Positions 6,644 through 14,174 of a DNA stretch of 24,413 bases are shown here, in pieces. Every line of letters begins with the position of its first letter. Within the stretch, counting starts at the first letter, position 1. A program made the position numbers and the translations under genes. The notes below the pieces were generated by a model. The model did not search any database. It had not been told where the DNA came from and saw only the letters and a program-made list of their open reading frames with translations. The stretch is taken from the IMG/VR virus record IMGVR_UViG_3300046758_000235, positions 1 through 24,413 of that record; one strand, written 5' to 3'. This stretch comes from a virus.

Positions 6644-7372
6644 CTACTTGCTCTGTGCTGGTAGTATGTAGTCATATTTTACCATGCCACTGTCTACTGT
6701 AATCTTCATTGCACCTTGATCTGAAATGCTCATTGTAGCATCGCCGTCTAAGTTAAGTACTGCTTGTACTTGTGCTACAGGCCAACTCCATGTGTGTTGT
6801 AGTGTACCTTCAATACCATGTTGGAATACAAACTCACCTGCGTGTGTACTTGCATCACCAAAGCTGAATACTAAGTTACCTTCTGTAGCCTTTACATTAA
6901 ATACTGGCTCTTCGCTATGTGCCGCACTCATAAGTTTCATACGTGCAATACTAGCAACACTTGGTTGTACAGTTACGTCCCATGTTGCACCTTTAAACTT
7001 AACAGTCTTTAGTTTTTCTTCAATGATTGCTTTATTCATAAAGCGATAATCATTTTCAAAGTCACCTGTTGTGTTTTCAAAGTGAATATGTGTTGGAACA
7101 ACTTCACCGTTGCGCTCTGCACTAACTACATCAATTTTAGCATCTTTCTGATATTCAGGATTCTTTAAGTGTAGTGCTAACTTGTCTAAGTTAGGCATAC
7201 CAAATGTACCTGTAAACTCTGCTACTGTTGTATGTGCTTCTGCTGTTAAAATAACACTACGGTCTTCTGCCATTGCGTCAATTGTTGTGCCTTCATCATT
7301 GGAAACTTTTACCAATGTTAAAAAGCCTAATGCGTGTGTATGTGCTACCACGTCTTGTAAGATGTCTTTCAT
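6644..7372 (-). CDS. 45: DNA polymerase sliding clamp, T4 gp45-like
   Basis: A 242-residue protein close in length to T4 gp45 (228). It has no catalytic motif, as expected for a ring-forming processivity factor. The segments TVAEFTGTFGMPNLDKLALHLKN (a region near residues 50-72), the central DYRFMNKAIIEEKL and the C-terminal MKITVDSGMVKYDYILPA fit the two-domain clamp pattern of T4-like and cyanophage gp45. The clamp trimer holds gp43 on DNA and, in T4, also activates late transcription. It has its own strong promoter and an AAGGAG ribosome-binding site 9 bases before the ATG (7382-7387), suggesting high expression. Its loader genes (44, 62) are not in the window. Confidence 0.85.
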   Translation of the reverse strand: MKDILQDVVAHTHALGFLTLVKVSNDEGTTIDAMAEDRSVILTAEAHTTVAEFTGTFGMPNLDKLALHLKNPEYQKDAKIDVVSAERNGEVVPTHIHFENTTGDFENDYRFMNKAIIEEKLKTVKFKGATWDVTVQPSVASIARMKLMSAAHSEEPVFNVKATEGNLVFSFGDASTHAGEFVFQHGIEGTLQHTWSWPVAQVQAVLNLDGDATMSISDQGAMKITVDSGMVKYDYILPAQSK

Positions 7373-7398
7373 GCCTATTTACTCCTTAGTTATATTAT

Positions 7399-7427
7399 AT
7401 TGTACTGTATAACACATTGTTTGTCAA
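7399..7427 (-). promoter_or_regulatory. Sigma-70-type promoter for the gp45 sliding-clamp gene
   Basis: On the minus strand TTGACA (7422-7427) and TACAAT (7399-7404, one mismatch) are exactly 17 bases apart in the 62-base gap before gp45. Transcription would start near 7392, and the AAGGAG site at 7382-7387 fits a leader of about 20 bases. The -35 box and the four bases after it are identical to those of the promoter at 14734-14762. Confidence 0.8.
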
Positions 7428-7434
7428 GTGTTTT

Positions 7435-8142
7435 CTATACTTTATTTAGGTTTTTTAATTTATCTTGCGTGTCTTTCCAGGACTTAACATGGTAAGTTTG
7501 TCCACGCTTGATAGCTCTTGCTAAAGGTTCATCATTTCCTCCAGCATCCATTCTGTCTCCAAAGAAATGAATGAAATTGTTTTCGTCAAAATCTTTTAAG
7601 ATTTGACTTTTGTCTGCTCCAATAGGTGCGATATCAATGCCAGTGTCTCCACCCGGCCTTGCTTCTAAGTAATCAAACTCTCTATTGAATAGTTCTGCAA
7701 TATATGTACGTTCGTTGTGTAACTTATCGTACTTTACATATTGCTCTCTTTGTTCTTGTGTTGCGTTACGACCTACAATACTAAAGTTAACCATGCCTGT
7801 TCGTTCTTCTATATGATTGCCTGTGCGTATTTTAAATGCGCTTTCTTCTAGTTTCTCTTCTAACCATGTTTTTGCAGAGTGTGGAATTTTCCAATCATTT
7901 TGGTCTATGTTTTTTGAACCTTTCCAAACATCACTACCGGAGCAGTTATATACACGTTTGCAAAGACTGTATATTTCCTCTCCTACTTGTTCTATTGTTT
8001 TTTTCCTATCACTACCTGTTACAAGATATACATCATTCTCAGCACAGAAGGTACTAAAGAATACAGCAAAGTCTCCATCCATTTGTTGTCTGCTAGGGGT
8101 TAGTGTTCCGTCGACGTCGAATATAAATTTATGTTGTTTCAC
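7435..8142 (-). CDS. HAD-family phosphatase/mutase resembling eukaryote-type phosphomannomutase
   Basis: I chose the GTG at 8140-8142, which has GAGAG upstream and gives 235 residues (V/MKQHKFIFDVDGTL). An earlier GTG at 8169 would add nine residues. Asp9 and Asp11 form the HAD D-x-D motif. NFSIVGRNATQEQREQY (from 119) matches the substrate-binding cap of eukaryotic phosphomannomutases, and FIHFFGDRMDAGGNDEPLA (from 190) matches their Mg-binding motif, where the family reads F-F-G-D-x-T-x-x-G-G-N-D-x-E. Those enzymes interconvert mannose-6-phosphate and mannose-1-phosphate. The neighbouring cytidylyltransferase and cupin suggest a nucleotide-sugar or surface-polymer pathway. It could instead be a simple sugar phosphatase. 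It overlaps the preceding gene by 14 bases. Confidence 0.75.
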   Translation of the reverse strand: MKQHKFIFDVDGTLTPSRQQMDGDFAVFFSTFCAENDVYLVTGSDRKKTIEQVGEEIYSLCKRVYNCSGSDVWKGSKNIDQNDWKIPHSAKTWLEEKLEESAFKIRTGNHIEERTGMVNFSIVGRNATQEQREQYVKYDKLHNERTYIAELFNREFDYLEARPGGDTGIDIAPIGADKSQILKDFDENNFIHFFGDRMDAGGNDEPLARAIKRGQTYHVKSWKDTQDKLKNLNKV

Positions 8143-8545
8143 GTTGTGTAACTCTCTTTCTAAGATCACTCGAACTAAATCTATGATCTCGTTTGTTAAA
8201 GTATATGTCTATGTCTCTTTTACGACAGATATCTCTGCCAGTAAAATCTTTATCCCTATATTCTTCGCCAAGTACACGAACATTTATTGTGTACATGCTT
8301 AGTATGTCTTCTAGGTCTTGCTCCGTTCCATACGGAATAATTTCGTCTACGTAACCAACTGCTTTAAGTTGTGTGTAACGTTCTATAATTGTTTGTACAG
8401 GAGGATTCTTTTCCTCTCTATCTACACTTGGATCAACTTGCAATCCTACTAGTAAATAGTCACACTGGTCCTTTGCTTCACGTAACATTTGTACATGTCC
8501 TGCATGTAATAAGTCAAATGTACTACAAGTAAATCCTACCTTCAT
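8129..8545 (-). CDS. Glycerol-3-phosphate-type cytidylyltransferase (TagD-like)
   Basis: A 138-residue single-domain nucleotidyltransferase, the usual length for TagD (129 in Bacillus). HAGH (14-17) is the H-x-G-H nucleotide-binding motif and RFSSSDLRKR (122-131) is the R-x-S-S-T-x-x-R motif with Thr replaced by Asp; REEKNPPVQTIIERYTQL fits the substrate-side helix. Family members use CTP to activate glycerol-3-phosphate, ethanolamine phosphate or a related phosphosugar. The gene overlaps its neighbours on both sides and lies between a cupin and a phosphomannomutase-like gene. The substrate is uncertain. Confidence 0.8.
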   Translation of the reverse strand: MKVGFTCSTFDLLHAGHVQMLREAKDQCDYLLVGLQVDPSVDREEKNPPVQTIIERYTQLKAVGYVDEIIPYGTEQDLEDILSMYTINVRVLGEEYRDKDFTGRDICRKRDIDIYFNKRDHRFSSSDLRKRVTQRETT

Positions 8546-8874
8546 TAGTGATTCCTCCCACCGTCAAATATACACACAAAGTATAAACCGTAATCAGTTG
8601 TGTTGTGTACTTTATGAAATACGTTATCCTGTATTAGTACAGTATCGCCTTCCTGCACATCAAATATTTTGTGATCTAATTCCATTTGTCCTTTGCCACT
8701 AATAAAAATATAAACTTCTTCTTGTCCTTTATGTCGATGTCCTGTTGTACTTTTGTTTGCTGATAACATTGTACTACTAACAACTAAATTTTTTAATTCT
8801 GTATTATCCTTTACAGTATAAGTTGAATTATTCTTAACTATGTCTCCGCCAATATCCCAAGAACTATATTTCAT
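8545..8874 (-). CDS. Cupin-domain protein
   Basis: A 109-residue single cupin. Motif 1 is GHRHKGQEEVYIFISGKG (45-62), with His46, His48 and Glu52/Glu53 as metal ligands. Motif 2 is EGDTVLIQDNVFHKVHN (75-91), with His87 as the last ligand. Small cupins of this type include sugar epimerases or isomerases and mannose-6-phosphate isomerase-like domains, so a sugar role beside the phosphomannomutase-like and cytidylyltransferase genes is plausible. It shares one base with the next gene and follows the reductase by 9 bases. Confidence 0.8.
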   Translation of the reverse strand: MKYSSWDIGGDIVKNNSTYTVKDNTELKNLVVSSTMLSANKSTTGHRHKGQEEVYIFISGKGQMELDHKIFDVQEGDTVLIQDNVFHKVHNTTDYGLYFVCIFDGGRNH

Positions 8875-8883
8875 TAGTACCTC

Positions 8884-9591
8884 CTATGAAACAAATGCTT
8901 TTTCTTGTACAAAGGTTCCAGCAGTTTTACGACTACCTTCTTCCCATTTCCAATCTTCTAACATTAATTTAACATCATTATTAAACTCATTACTTCCACA
9001 AATCATTACTTTATTATTACTAGGATCTAAGTCTGGTATTAACATACCTGCACTTAACATTTTAGTAATACGTTTATTCATAAACGGCCATTCAGGGTCT
9101 TGTGTAACTATTGGAGTATACACAATATCTTGCTCCTGTAAGAAACTGTTATATGCTGTTAGCTCTGCTTGTTCTCTAACACTCCATACTACATGTATAC
9201 GTTCAAAGTGATCGTACGTTGTAGGGTCTCTTAGAAGCGATATAAACGGTGCTATGCCTGTTCCTGTGGCTAGTAGATATAAGTTACCACCGAGTTCTAA
9301 ATTAGCAAGTGTAAGCGTTCCTGTAGGCTTAGTACCTACATCTATCTCGTCGCCTACTTTAATATTTTGTAGTCGACTTGTTAACGGACCGTTTGGAACT
9401 TTAATTGAGTAGAACTCTAAGTATTCATCATATGGGCCACTAGTAATACTATACGCTCGCATAATATCGTTATCGCCCATCCCAATCATTGTAAATTCAC
9501 CTGCGGTAAATCTAAATGTACGAGGTCGTTCAGTTTTAATTCTAAATAACCTGTCTGTATAATGTTCTACTTCTGTTACTCTTAAGTTCAT
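8884..9591 (-). CDS. Ferredoxin/flavodoxin-NADP+ reductase-like flavoprotein
   Basis: A 235-residue protein with the full FNR layout. An FAD-binding barrel carries RAYSIT (45-50), the R-x-Y-S-x-x motif, and an NADP-binding domain carries GTGIAPF (110-116), HVVWSVRE, VMICGSNEF and the terminal FVQEKAFVS (227-235). That tail is typical of bacterial-type (Fpr-like) reductases. The family passes electrons between NADPH and ferredoxin or flavodoxin, and can also reduce free flavin. No ferredoxin gene is in the window. The nearby flavin-dependent halogenase needs reduced FAD, so this enzyme is a candidate partner; the host ferredoxin pool is the other. It has a complete length and no missing key residue. 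Confidence 0.85.
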   Translation of the reverse strand: MNLRVTEVEHYTDRLFRIKTERPRTFRFTAGEFTMIGMGDNDIMRAYSITSGPYDEYLEFYSIKVPNGPLTSRLQNIKVGDEIDVGTKPTGTLTLANLELGGNLYLLATGTGIAPFISLLRDPTTYDHFERIHVVWSVREQAELTAYNSFLQEQDIVYTPIVTQDPEWPFMNKRITKMLSAGMLIPDLDPSNNKVMICGSNEFNNDVKLMLEDWKWEEGSRKTAGTFVQEKAFVS

Positions 9592-9592
9592 G

Positions 9593-9706
9593 TTACTCCT
9601 CGTAATAGTTTTCTGCTAAGTTTCTTAGCATTGCAATTAATTCTTCAATAGTATTTAGGTCCTGAGCGTTCTCAGTATCTATTTCTGCTTCGAATTTAAT
9701 TTTCAT
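9593..9706 (-). CDS. Small acidic protein, 37 aa, between gp43 and the reductase
   Basis: The 116 bases between gp43 and the reductase hold an ATG (9704-9706) and a 37-codon frame ending in TAA at 9593. It reads MKIKFEAEIDTENAQDLNT, then a leucine-rich helix IEELIAMLRNLAE and an acidic end. GGAGAC lies 4-9 bases upstream of the ATG, inside the end of gp43, and the reductase ATG follows 1 base after its stop, so it fits the tight operon pattern exactly. The function is unknown; it is too short for a family assignment. Confidence 0.7.
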   Translation of the reverse strand: MKIKFEAEIDTENAQDLNTIEELIAMLRNLAENYYEE

Positions 9707-9707
9707 T

Positions 9708-12380
9708 TTAGTCTCCAAAATCAAACAAACTACTAAACGTGTTGTGTCGCTTAGTATCTTCTAATGGATAGTTAAGCACACCAATCAAGTTGTCTAGTTT
9801 GTTATCAATAATAGTCTCCGCCATTGCAGTGTCGTCAAATGGTAAATCTTTAAACCATTCTGGTATACGTAACTCGTCTGTTGGGTACGCAACACTTGTA
9901 TAGCCTAGCGGATTTTGTTTTAGTTTACAAACAATAACTTTCATACCGTCAACAATCTCTTGCGAGTATTTGTCTCCGTTCATACGCTTTAGCGTATTCC
10001 AGTTAATGCTTGCTCGTACATGCCCAGGCATGTTTGCTTTACCTTGCTTCTGCTCTAGTCTTTGATAGTGACCTACTTTGTTTGCACGTTTCGGACTACC
10101 TTTTTCCCAACCTGGACGTTCACTAAACTCCTGACGGAATTGTGTAATACGTTCAAGTACATCTGCTTGTGGAATATCAGTAAGTACCATAAGTAGTATC
10201 TCACTTAAAAACTGTTGCATGAACACAGGTGTATCTGACCTACGCAAGTCTAAGCCCATTGCTTTTACTTTGCCCGGCTTGCCATCTGTGTCTGTTCTAA
10301 AGCCTTCGTTGTCTACAACTAGTGCCGCATAACGTTTCTTAGTAATGTATAAGCCTGACTGTGCTACAATTTCACGTCCTGCCGCAATAACATCGCTACG
10401 TGACTTTGGACAATGAAATGCTTTTAACATAAACTCTGGAAAGGTTGTGTTTGCTTGTTCACAAACTTGATCCATAAGTGTAATACACTTATCAATGTTC
10501 CATTCAAGTTTACCACTGTTAACGTCATCTTTAAGTATTGGCCAAGCACTAAAGTAACAAGAGTCAGTATCACCATATATCATTGCTTCGCCTACATGAT
10601 CATATGTACCTGTAATAACATTGTTTACTTCTGCTGACATATGCTTAACAATAGTACGTCCTGTTAGTGTTGTACTCTGTCCAATACGTTTATCAAAGAA
10701 TCTACAGCCGGGGTTAAGAATAGCACCATACAAACTGTTCAAGTTAATTTTCTTAACCAACTGTCGCTTATCCCAGTATTCAATTTCAATAGGGTTGTTT
10801 GCTTCTTTTGCTTTTATAAGTTGTGCCTGCATGTCCTTACGTTCAGCATACCAACGCTTTAGTAGTCCAGGAATAACACCTTCAAACTCTGTTGTAAAGA
10901 TTGTACCATTCGAACTAAGCATCCACGGCATATGGTTGTCGTATATAAGACTATACAATTCTGCACCTGATAATACATCACTGCGACCGTCTTCCCAATC
11001 AACAGTTAGCGGAATATCTTTGCGTTGTTCTACTACTGCTTCGTATTCTTCTGTACTAAAGCGTCCTTCCCAACTACCTGCAAAAGACTTTTTCTTAAGA
11101 GTTGTATCTTCGTGTACACGTTGTTCTGATATCTCAGGACGTATTTGTCCTACAATAGTTTCTTGACCCATATTCAATGCACGAATAACACTCGGATACA
11201 GTGAATTCAAATCCATTGACGCTACCCATTTGTGCAAACCCTTTTTAGGAAATGCTACGTATGCGCCAGCGGCTTGTGTGTTCTCTGTGTCGTCACGTTT
11301 AGGTCTGTTAGGAACTTGTAAGCCTCTGTGATGTGCTTCGTTAACAATCGCTTGTTCTGTAACAGCAACAGCACCCATAGTGGTCTGTAACAAGACTGTG
11401 TTCTCGTGTGCAACAGTATTTGAAAGATCAATAAATCTTAGTTTTTTGTCCAACTTGTCCAGTAGTGCGGTATCTTGTATGTTGTATTCGATGAACTTTC
11501 TAAAGTCATTGTTGTACAACTGGTCCAAAGTGCCTTCATAAGGGACTTTGTTTTCACCAACTTCGATTTCGCCAATGGCATCAAGTCTATATGTATGTCT
11601 TTCTTCATATGTGTATTTACGATATAAATTCAAACTATCTAAATGCACTCTGCCTACTAGGTCAAAGGTCTGCGCTATTTTCCCATACTTTTCAAACTCA
11701 CGTTTCTTAGGCAACTGCCCCCATAAACAAAAACGTCTTGTGTCGTCTTTGCTTAATACACGACTAGTTCTGTTTACAGTATACGGAATATCATAACCTT
11801 CACTGTTCCAACCTGACAAAATATCAGCGTCTTCAATTAGTGTTAAGAACGTGTCAATCATGTCACCTTCTTTTTCAAACAACATTACATTGTCAATGCC
11901 TTCAAGTTCTTTTTCAGCTTGTTCCATTGTAAGTGTTTTAGGTGGTACTGCTAAACAGATCATTGTTTCCATCCACTGCAAGTATACACTAATACTTGTA
12001 ATAGGCATAAACGGATCACTAGGATCAGCAAAGCCACGCTCTGGGTCAAAGTCTGTCTCAATATCAAAAAACGCAATATTAAGTTTAGGTGCATCTTGGT
12101 TAAGATAGTTTTCACTTAAACACTGAAAGATTGGATTGATATCACTTTCAAATAGTTTCTTGCCTTTGTTAATAGCAACTTCCTTGCGAAAGTCTTTTGT
12201 ATTCTTACATACAATACGACTTAGAGGATCTCCGTATACACTCTTGTACTTGCCTTTAGCATCTTCATAGTAAAACGTATACTTTGCATTGTACTCTGTA
12301 AAGTGCCGTTTACCATCTTTGCGTTCAACACATCGAATAATATCCTGATCGCGGTCAAACATTGCATCTACATATGCCAT
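9708..12380 (-). CDS. 43: DNA polymerase, family B, T4 gp43-like
   Basis: An intact 890-residue replicative polymerase (T4 gp43 has 898). The 3'-5' exonuclease is present: FFDIETD with Asp106 and Glu108 (exo I), GWNSEGYDIPY (exo II) and YNIQDTALLDKL (exo III). The polymerase motifs follow: MDLNSLYPSVI (motif A), KKINLNSLYGAILN (motif B) and YGDTDSCYF (motif C) with its two catalytic aspartates. The C-terminal FSSLFDFGD resembles the clamp-binding tail of T4 and RB69 polymerases. No intein or intron interrupts it. It starts directly after the halogenase stop, so both may share one transcript. RegA, 44 and 62 do not accompany it here. Confidence 0.97.
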   Translation of the reverse strand: MAYVDAMFDRDQDIIRCVERKDGKRHFTEYNAKYTFYYEDAKGKYKSVYGDPLSRIVCKNTKDFRKEVAINKGKKLFESDINPIFQCLSENYLNQDAPKLNIAFFDIETDFDPERGFADPSDPFMPITSISVYLQWMETMICLAVPPKTLTMEQAEKELEGIDNVMLFEKEGDMIDTFLTLIEDADILSGWNSEGYDIPYTVNRTSRVLSKDDTRRFCLWGQLPKKREFEKYGKIAQTFDLVGRVHLDSLNLYRKYTYEERHTYRLDAIGEIEVGENKVPYEGTLDQLYNNDFRKFIEYNIQDTALLDKLDKKLRFIDLSNTVAHENTVLLQTTMGAVAVTEQAIVNEAHHRGLQVPNRPKRDDTENTQAAGAYVAFPKKGLHKWVASMDLNSLYPSVIRALNMGQETIVGQIRPEISEQRVHEDTTLKKKSFAGSWEGRFSTEEYEAVVEQRKDIPLTVDWEDGRSDVLSGAELYSLIYDNHMPWMLSSNGTIFTTEFEGVIPGLLKRWYAERKDMQAQLIKAKEANNPIEIEYWDKRQLVKKINLNSLYGAILNPGCRFFDKRIGQSTTLTGRTIVKHMSAEVNNVITGTYDHVGEAMIYGDTDSCYFSAWPILKDDVNSGKLEWNIDKCITLMDQVCEQANTTFPEFMLKAFHCPKSRSDVIAAGREIVAQSGLYITKKRYAALVVDNEGFRTDTDGKPGKVKAMGLDLRRSDTPVFMQQFLSEILLMVLTDIPQADVLERITQFRQEFSERPGWEKGSPKRANKVGHYQRLEQKQGKANMPGHVRASINWNTLKRMNGDKYSQEIVDGMKVIVCKLKQNPLGYTSVAYPTDELRIPEWFKDLPFDDTAMAETIIDNKLDNLIGVLNYPLEDTKRHNTFSSLFDFGD

Positions 12381-13880
12381 CTATTTCCCCTCATACCAGT
12401 TTGATAAAAACTTGTAATGGTTTGGAAACAAGTCAAGTGCTAGTTCAGTTTGTCTACGTTTGCTTTCTACAAAATAATTCAAGTATTCATCTTCCTTTGG
12501 TGTGTTCTTCTCCGGATCAATATATCCGCCGCCTGCTTGTATCATACTCCACCATTGTACACTAGAAAACATACTTTGTCTAGTTAAAAACATAATAGGC
12601 TTAGGATATGGATAATAAGCATTGAATACGTTTATACAGTCATCTGGCAAATCCTTTAAAGTCTTAGAACGTATGTTATCCCAATACGGTGTACCTTTTT
12701 TATTACTAAAGAAGTAATGTCCAAATATGAAACTTAGTATTTCAATATTCATTTCATAGAACGATTGGTTAATAGCACCACGTACATCATCATTCCATTC
12801 TCCGTTTGCCATACCAATAAAGTGTGCAAAGTTACGTATAGTACTAGTAGTAAAAGTAATACCTGTTGCTTCTAATGGTTCTACAAAGCCTCCTGCTAGT
12901 CCTACTGCTAATACGTTTTTATGTGCAACTGCTTGGTGTGTTCCGCATTTCATCTCAAGATGTTTTGCTGGAGCATCATATTCGCCTACTGCTTCACGTA
13001 GTTCTGCTTCTGCTTGTTCAGGAGTAATATAGTCACTGCTATAGCAATAACCATTACCAATTCTATCATACACAGGAATAGTCCAACGCCAGCCAGCATC
13101 CATAGCCGTTGCTTTTGTATACGGGTGACATTCTTCTTCTGGGTTAGTGTATTGTGTTTGTAATGCTACTGCACGATCATTTGGTAACCAAGGTTTAAAA
13201 CTTATAAACTGTTGTTCAAGTTTTTGTTCTAATAGTAAAGACTCAAAGCCTGTGCAATCCATATAAAGGTCTGCTTCGTAATTAACACCGTTTTCATCTT
13301 TAAGATAACTAATGCCGTTTACATCTGTACCAATATCAACAATGTTAGTATCAACGTATGTGATTCTGCTTATAATTTTACTTTTAATTGCATCAATAAT
13401 TTTGTATGCATCAAAGTGTACAGCACCAAAGCCTTCATCGCCGGTATTAAAATTACAGTCCATATCTTTTGTAAGTTTAGGACTTTTATTATTTTTTGCT
13501 AGTTGATATGCAGGATACCAATCTAAAAATTCTTGATAAGTTTTATTAGCAAATGCTTTGTTTGCAAATAAGTCAGGAGTAGCAAGATAGTTAACAGGAT
13601 CATCGTTGTCAACAAAGTATGGATCATCGTTCCATCCTTCTAGCATAACTCCGTGTTTGAATGTTGCATTACTTGCTGGCATCCAATCATGCGGTTGTAA
13701 TCCACACTCATATAAGAAACTTGCTGTTGCTGGTTGTGTACCTTCGCCTACGCCTATGGGACCTTTTGATGCGTCCTCTATTAGAGCTACTTGTACTTGT
13801 TCTGGAAGGTTGTTTGTTAAAAATGCGGCTGTAAGCCATCCGCTGGTGCCGCCACCAAAGACTATAATTTTTTCTATCAT
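12381..13880 (-). CDS. Flavin-dependent (tryptophan-type) halogenase
   Basis: A 499-residue flavoprotein with the signature of flavin-dependent halogenases. GGGTSGW (9-15) is the FAD-binding G-x-G-x-x-G variant, FKHG with Lys75 matches the catalytic lysine of PrnA-type enzymes, WRWTIP (264-269) is the diagnostic W-x-W-x-I-P motif that blocks monooxygenation, and FVEPLEATGITF (332-343) is the conserved chloride/FAD region. These enzymes use FADH2, O2 and halide to form a lysine-bound haloamine that halogenates an aromatic substrate. A cyanophage homologue, VirX1, is an established halogenase with a preference for iodide. The substrate here is unknown. GAGGAAAAC precedes the ATG, and gp43 follows with no gap. 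Confidence 0.92.
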   Translation of the reverse strand: MIEKIIVFGGGTSGWLTAAFLTNNLPEQVQVALIEDASKGPIGVGEGTQPATASFLYECGLQPHDWMPASNATFKHGVMLEGWNDDPYFVDNDDPVNYLATPDLFANKAFANKTYQEFLDWYPAYQLAKNNKSPKLTKDMDCNFNTGDEGFGAVHFDAYKIIDAIKSKIISRITYVDTNIVDIGTDVNGISYLKDENGVNYEADLYMDCTGFESLLLEQKLEQQFISFKPWLPNDRAVALQTQYTNPEEECHPYTKATAMDAGWRWTIPVYDRIGNGYCYSSDYITPEQAEAELREAVGEYDAPAKHLEMKCGTHQAVAHKNVLAVGLAGGFVEPLEATGITFTTSTIRNFAHFIGMANGEWNDDVRGAINQSFYEMNIEILSFIFGHYFFSNKKGTPYWDNIRSKTLKDLPDDCINVFNAYYPYPKPIMFLTRQSMFSSVQWWSMIQAGGGYIDPEKNTPKEDEYLNYFVESKRRQTELALDLFPNHYKFLSNWYEGK

Positions 13881-13921
13881 GTTTTCCTCTTGTTGCTTAT
13901 GGCCAACTTAACCATCTTCTT

Positions 13922-13941
13922 GCCAGGCAATTGCCATTGGC
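13922..13941 (-). other. Small imperfect inverted repeat in the gap before the halogenase
   Basis: In the 75-base gap before the halogenase, GGCAATTGCC (13926-13935) is a perfect 10-base palindrome flanked by GCCA and TGGC. Together they can form a short hairpin with a two-base bulge. No T-run follows, so it does not look like a rho-independent terminator. It could be an operator or be meaningless. The rest of the gap shows only the GAGGAAAAC ribosome-binding site. Confidence 0.35.
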
Positions 13942-13955
13942 GTTATTATTACTTA

Positions 13956-14174
13956 TTAGAACAACAAACCTGCAACGTAAATTACGGTTAAGCCTGCGTT
14001 CATTACTATAAGGCTTTTTTCTTTCCATAGAACACCAATAAGTATCCATAGACTGTTGCTAATAATGAATGCCCAAATGTACAAAGGGTAAACATTAAAT
14101 GCGGCTAGGGTAGCGGCTGACAGTAAACATACTGTAGCCACCCAAGCTAACCATTGATAAGGTTTTACCACCAT
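13956..14174 (-). CDS. Small membrane protein, 72 aa
   Basis: About three quarters of the 72 residues are hydrophobic, in three segments at roughly residues 8-26, 30-48 and 53-72. The stretch WILIGVLWKEKSLIVMNAGLT resembles the end of the 107-residue membrane protein at 800-1123, which suggests duplicated members of one family. The ATG lies 10 bases inside the end of the preceding membrane-protein gene, so the two are probably co-translated and may act together in the host inner membrane. A PnuC-like or DUF-type transporter fragment is possible, but no substrate motif is visible. Confidence 0.7.
   Translation of the reverse strand: MVVKPYQWLAWVATVCLLSAATLAAFNVYPLYIWAFIISNSLWILIGVLWKEKSLIVMNAGLTVIYVAGLLF

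Noticed and set aside
7817-8302. A 161-codon plus-strand frame, the longest on that strand.
   Set aside because: It lies opposite the phosphomannomutase-like and cytidylyltransferase genes, is rich in Ser, Phe, Leu and Cys as expected of an antisense reading, and has no family motif. No plus-strand frame in the window is convincing.
8884-9591. Treating the FNR-like gene as evidence for a cyanophage.
   Set aside because: Its C-terminal tail is of the bacterial Fpr type and no photosynthesis gene is present, so it does not identify a cyanobacterial host.
13601-13630. TTGACA inside the halogenase gene with TATCTT 17 bases on.
   Set aside because: Two mismatches in the -10 box and no gene start nearby; other isolated TTGACA copies (for example near 3190, 5650 and 11890) lack a -10 box.
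13908-13937. A nine-residue frame (MAIAWQEDG) just upstream of the halogenase, containing one tryptophan, which looked like a leader peptide.
   Set aside because: It has no ribosome-binding site, only one tryptophan, and no terminator/antiterminator pair follows. Attenuation by tryptophan is not supported.
13922-13941. The hairpin before the halogenase as a rho-independent terminator.
   Set aside because: The stem is short and bulged and no run of T follows on the minus strand.
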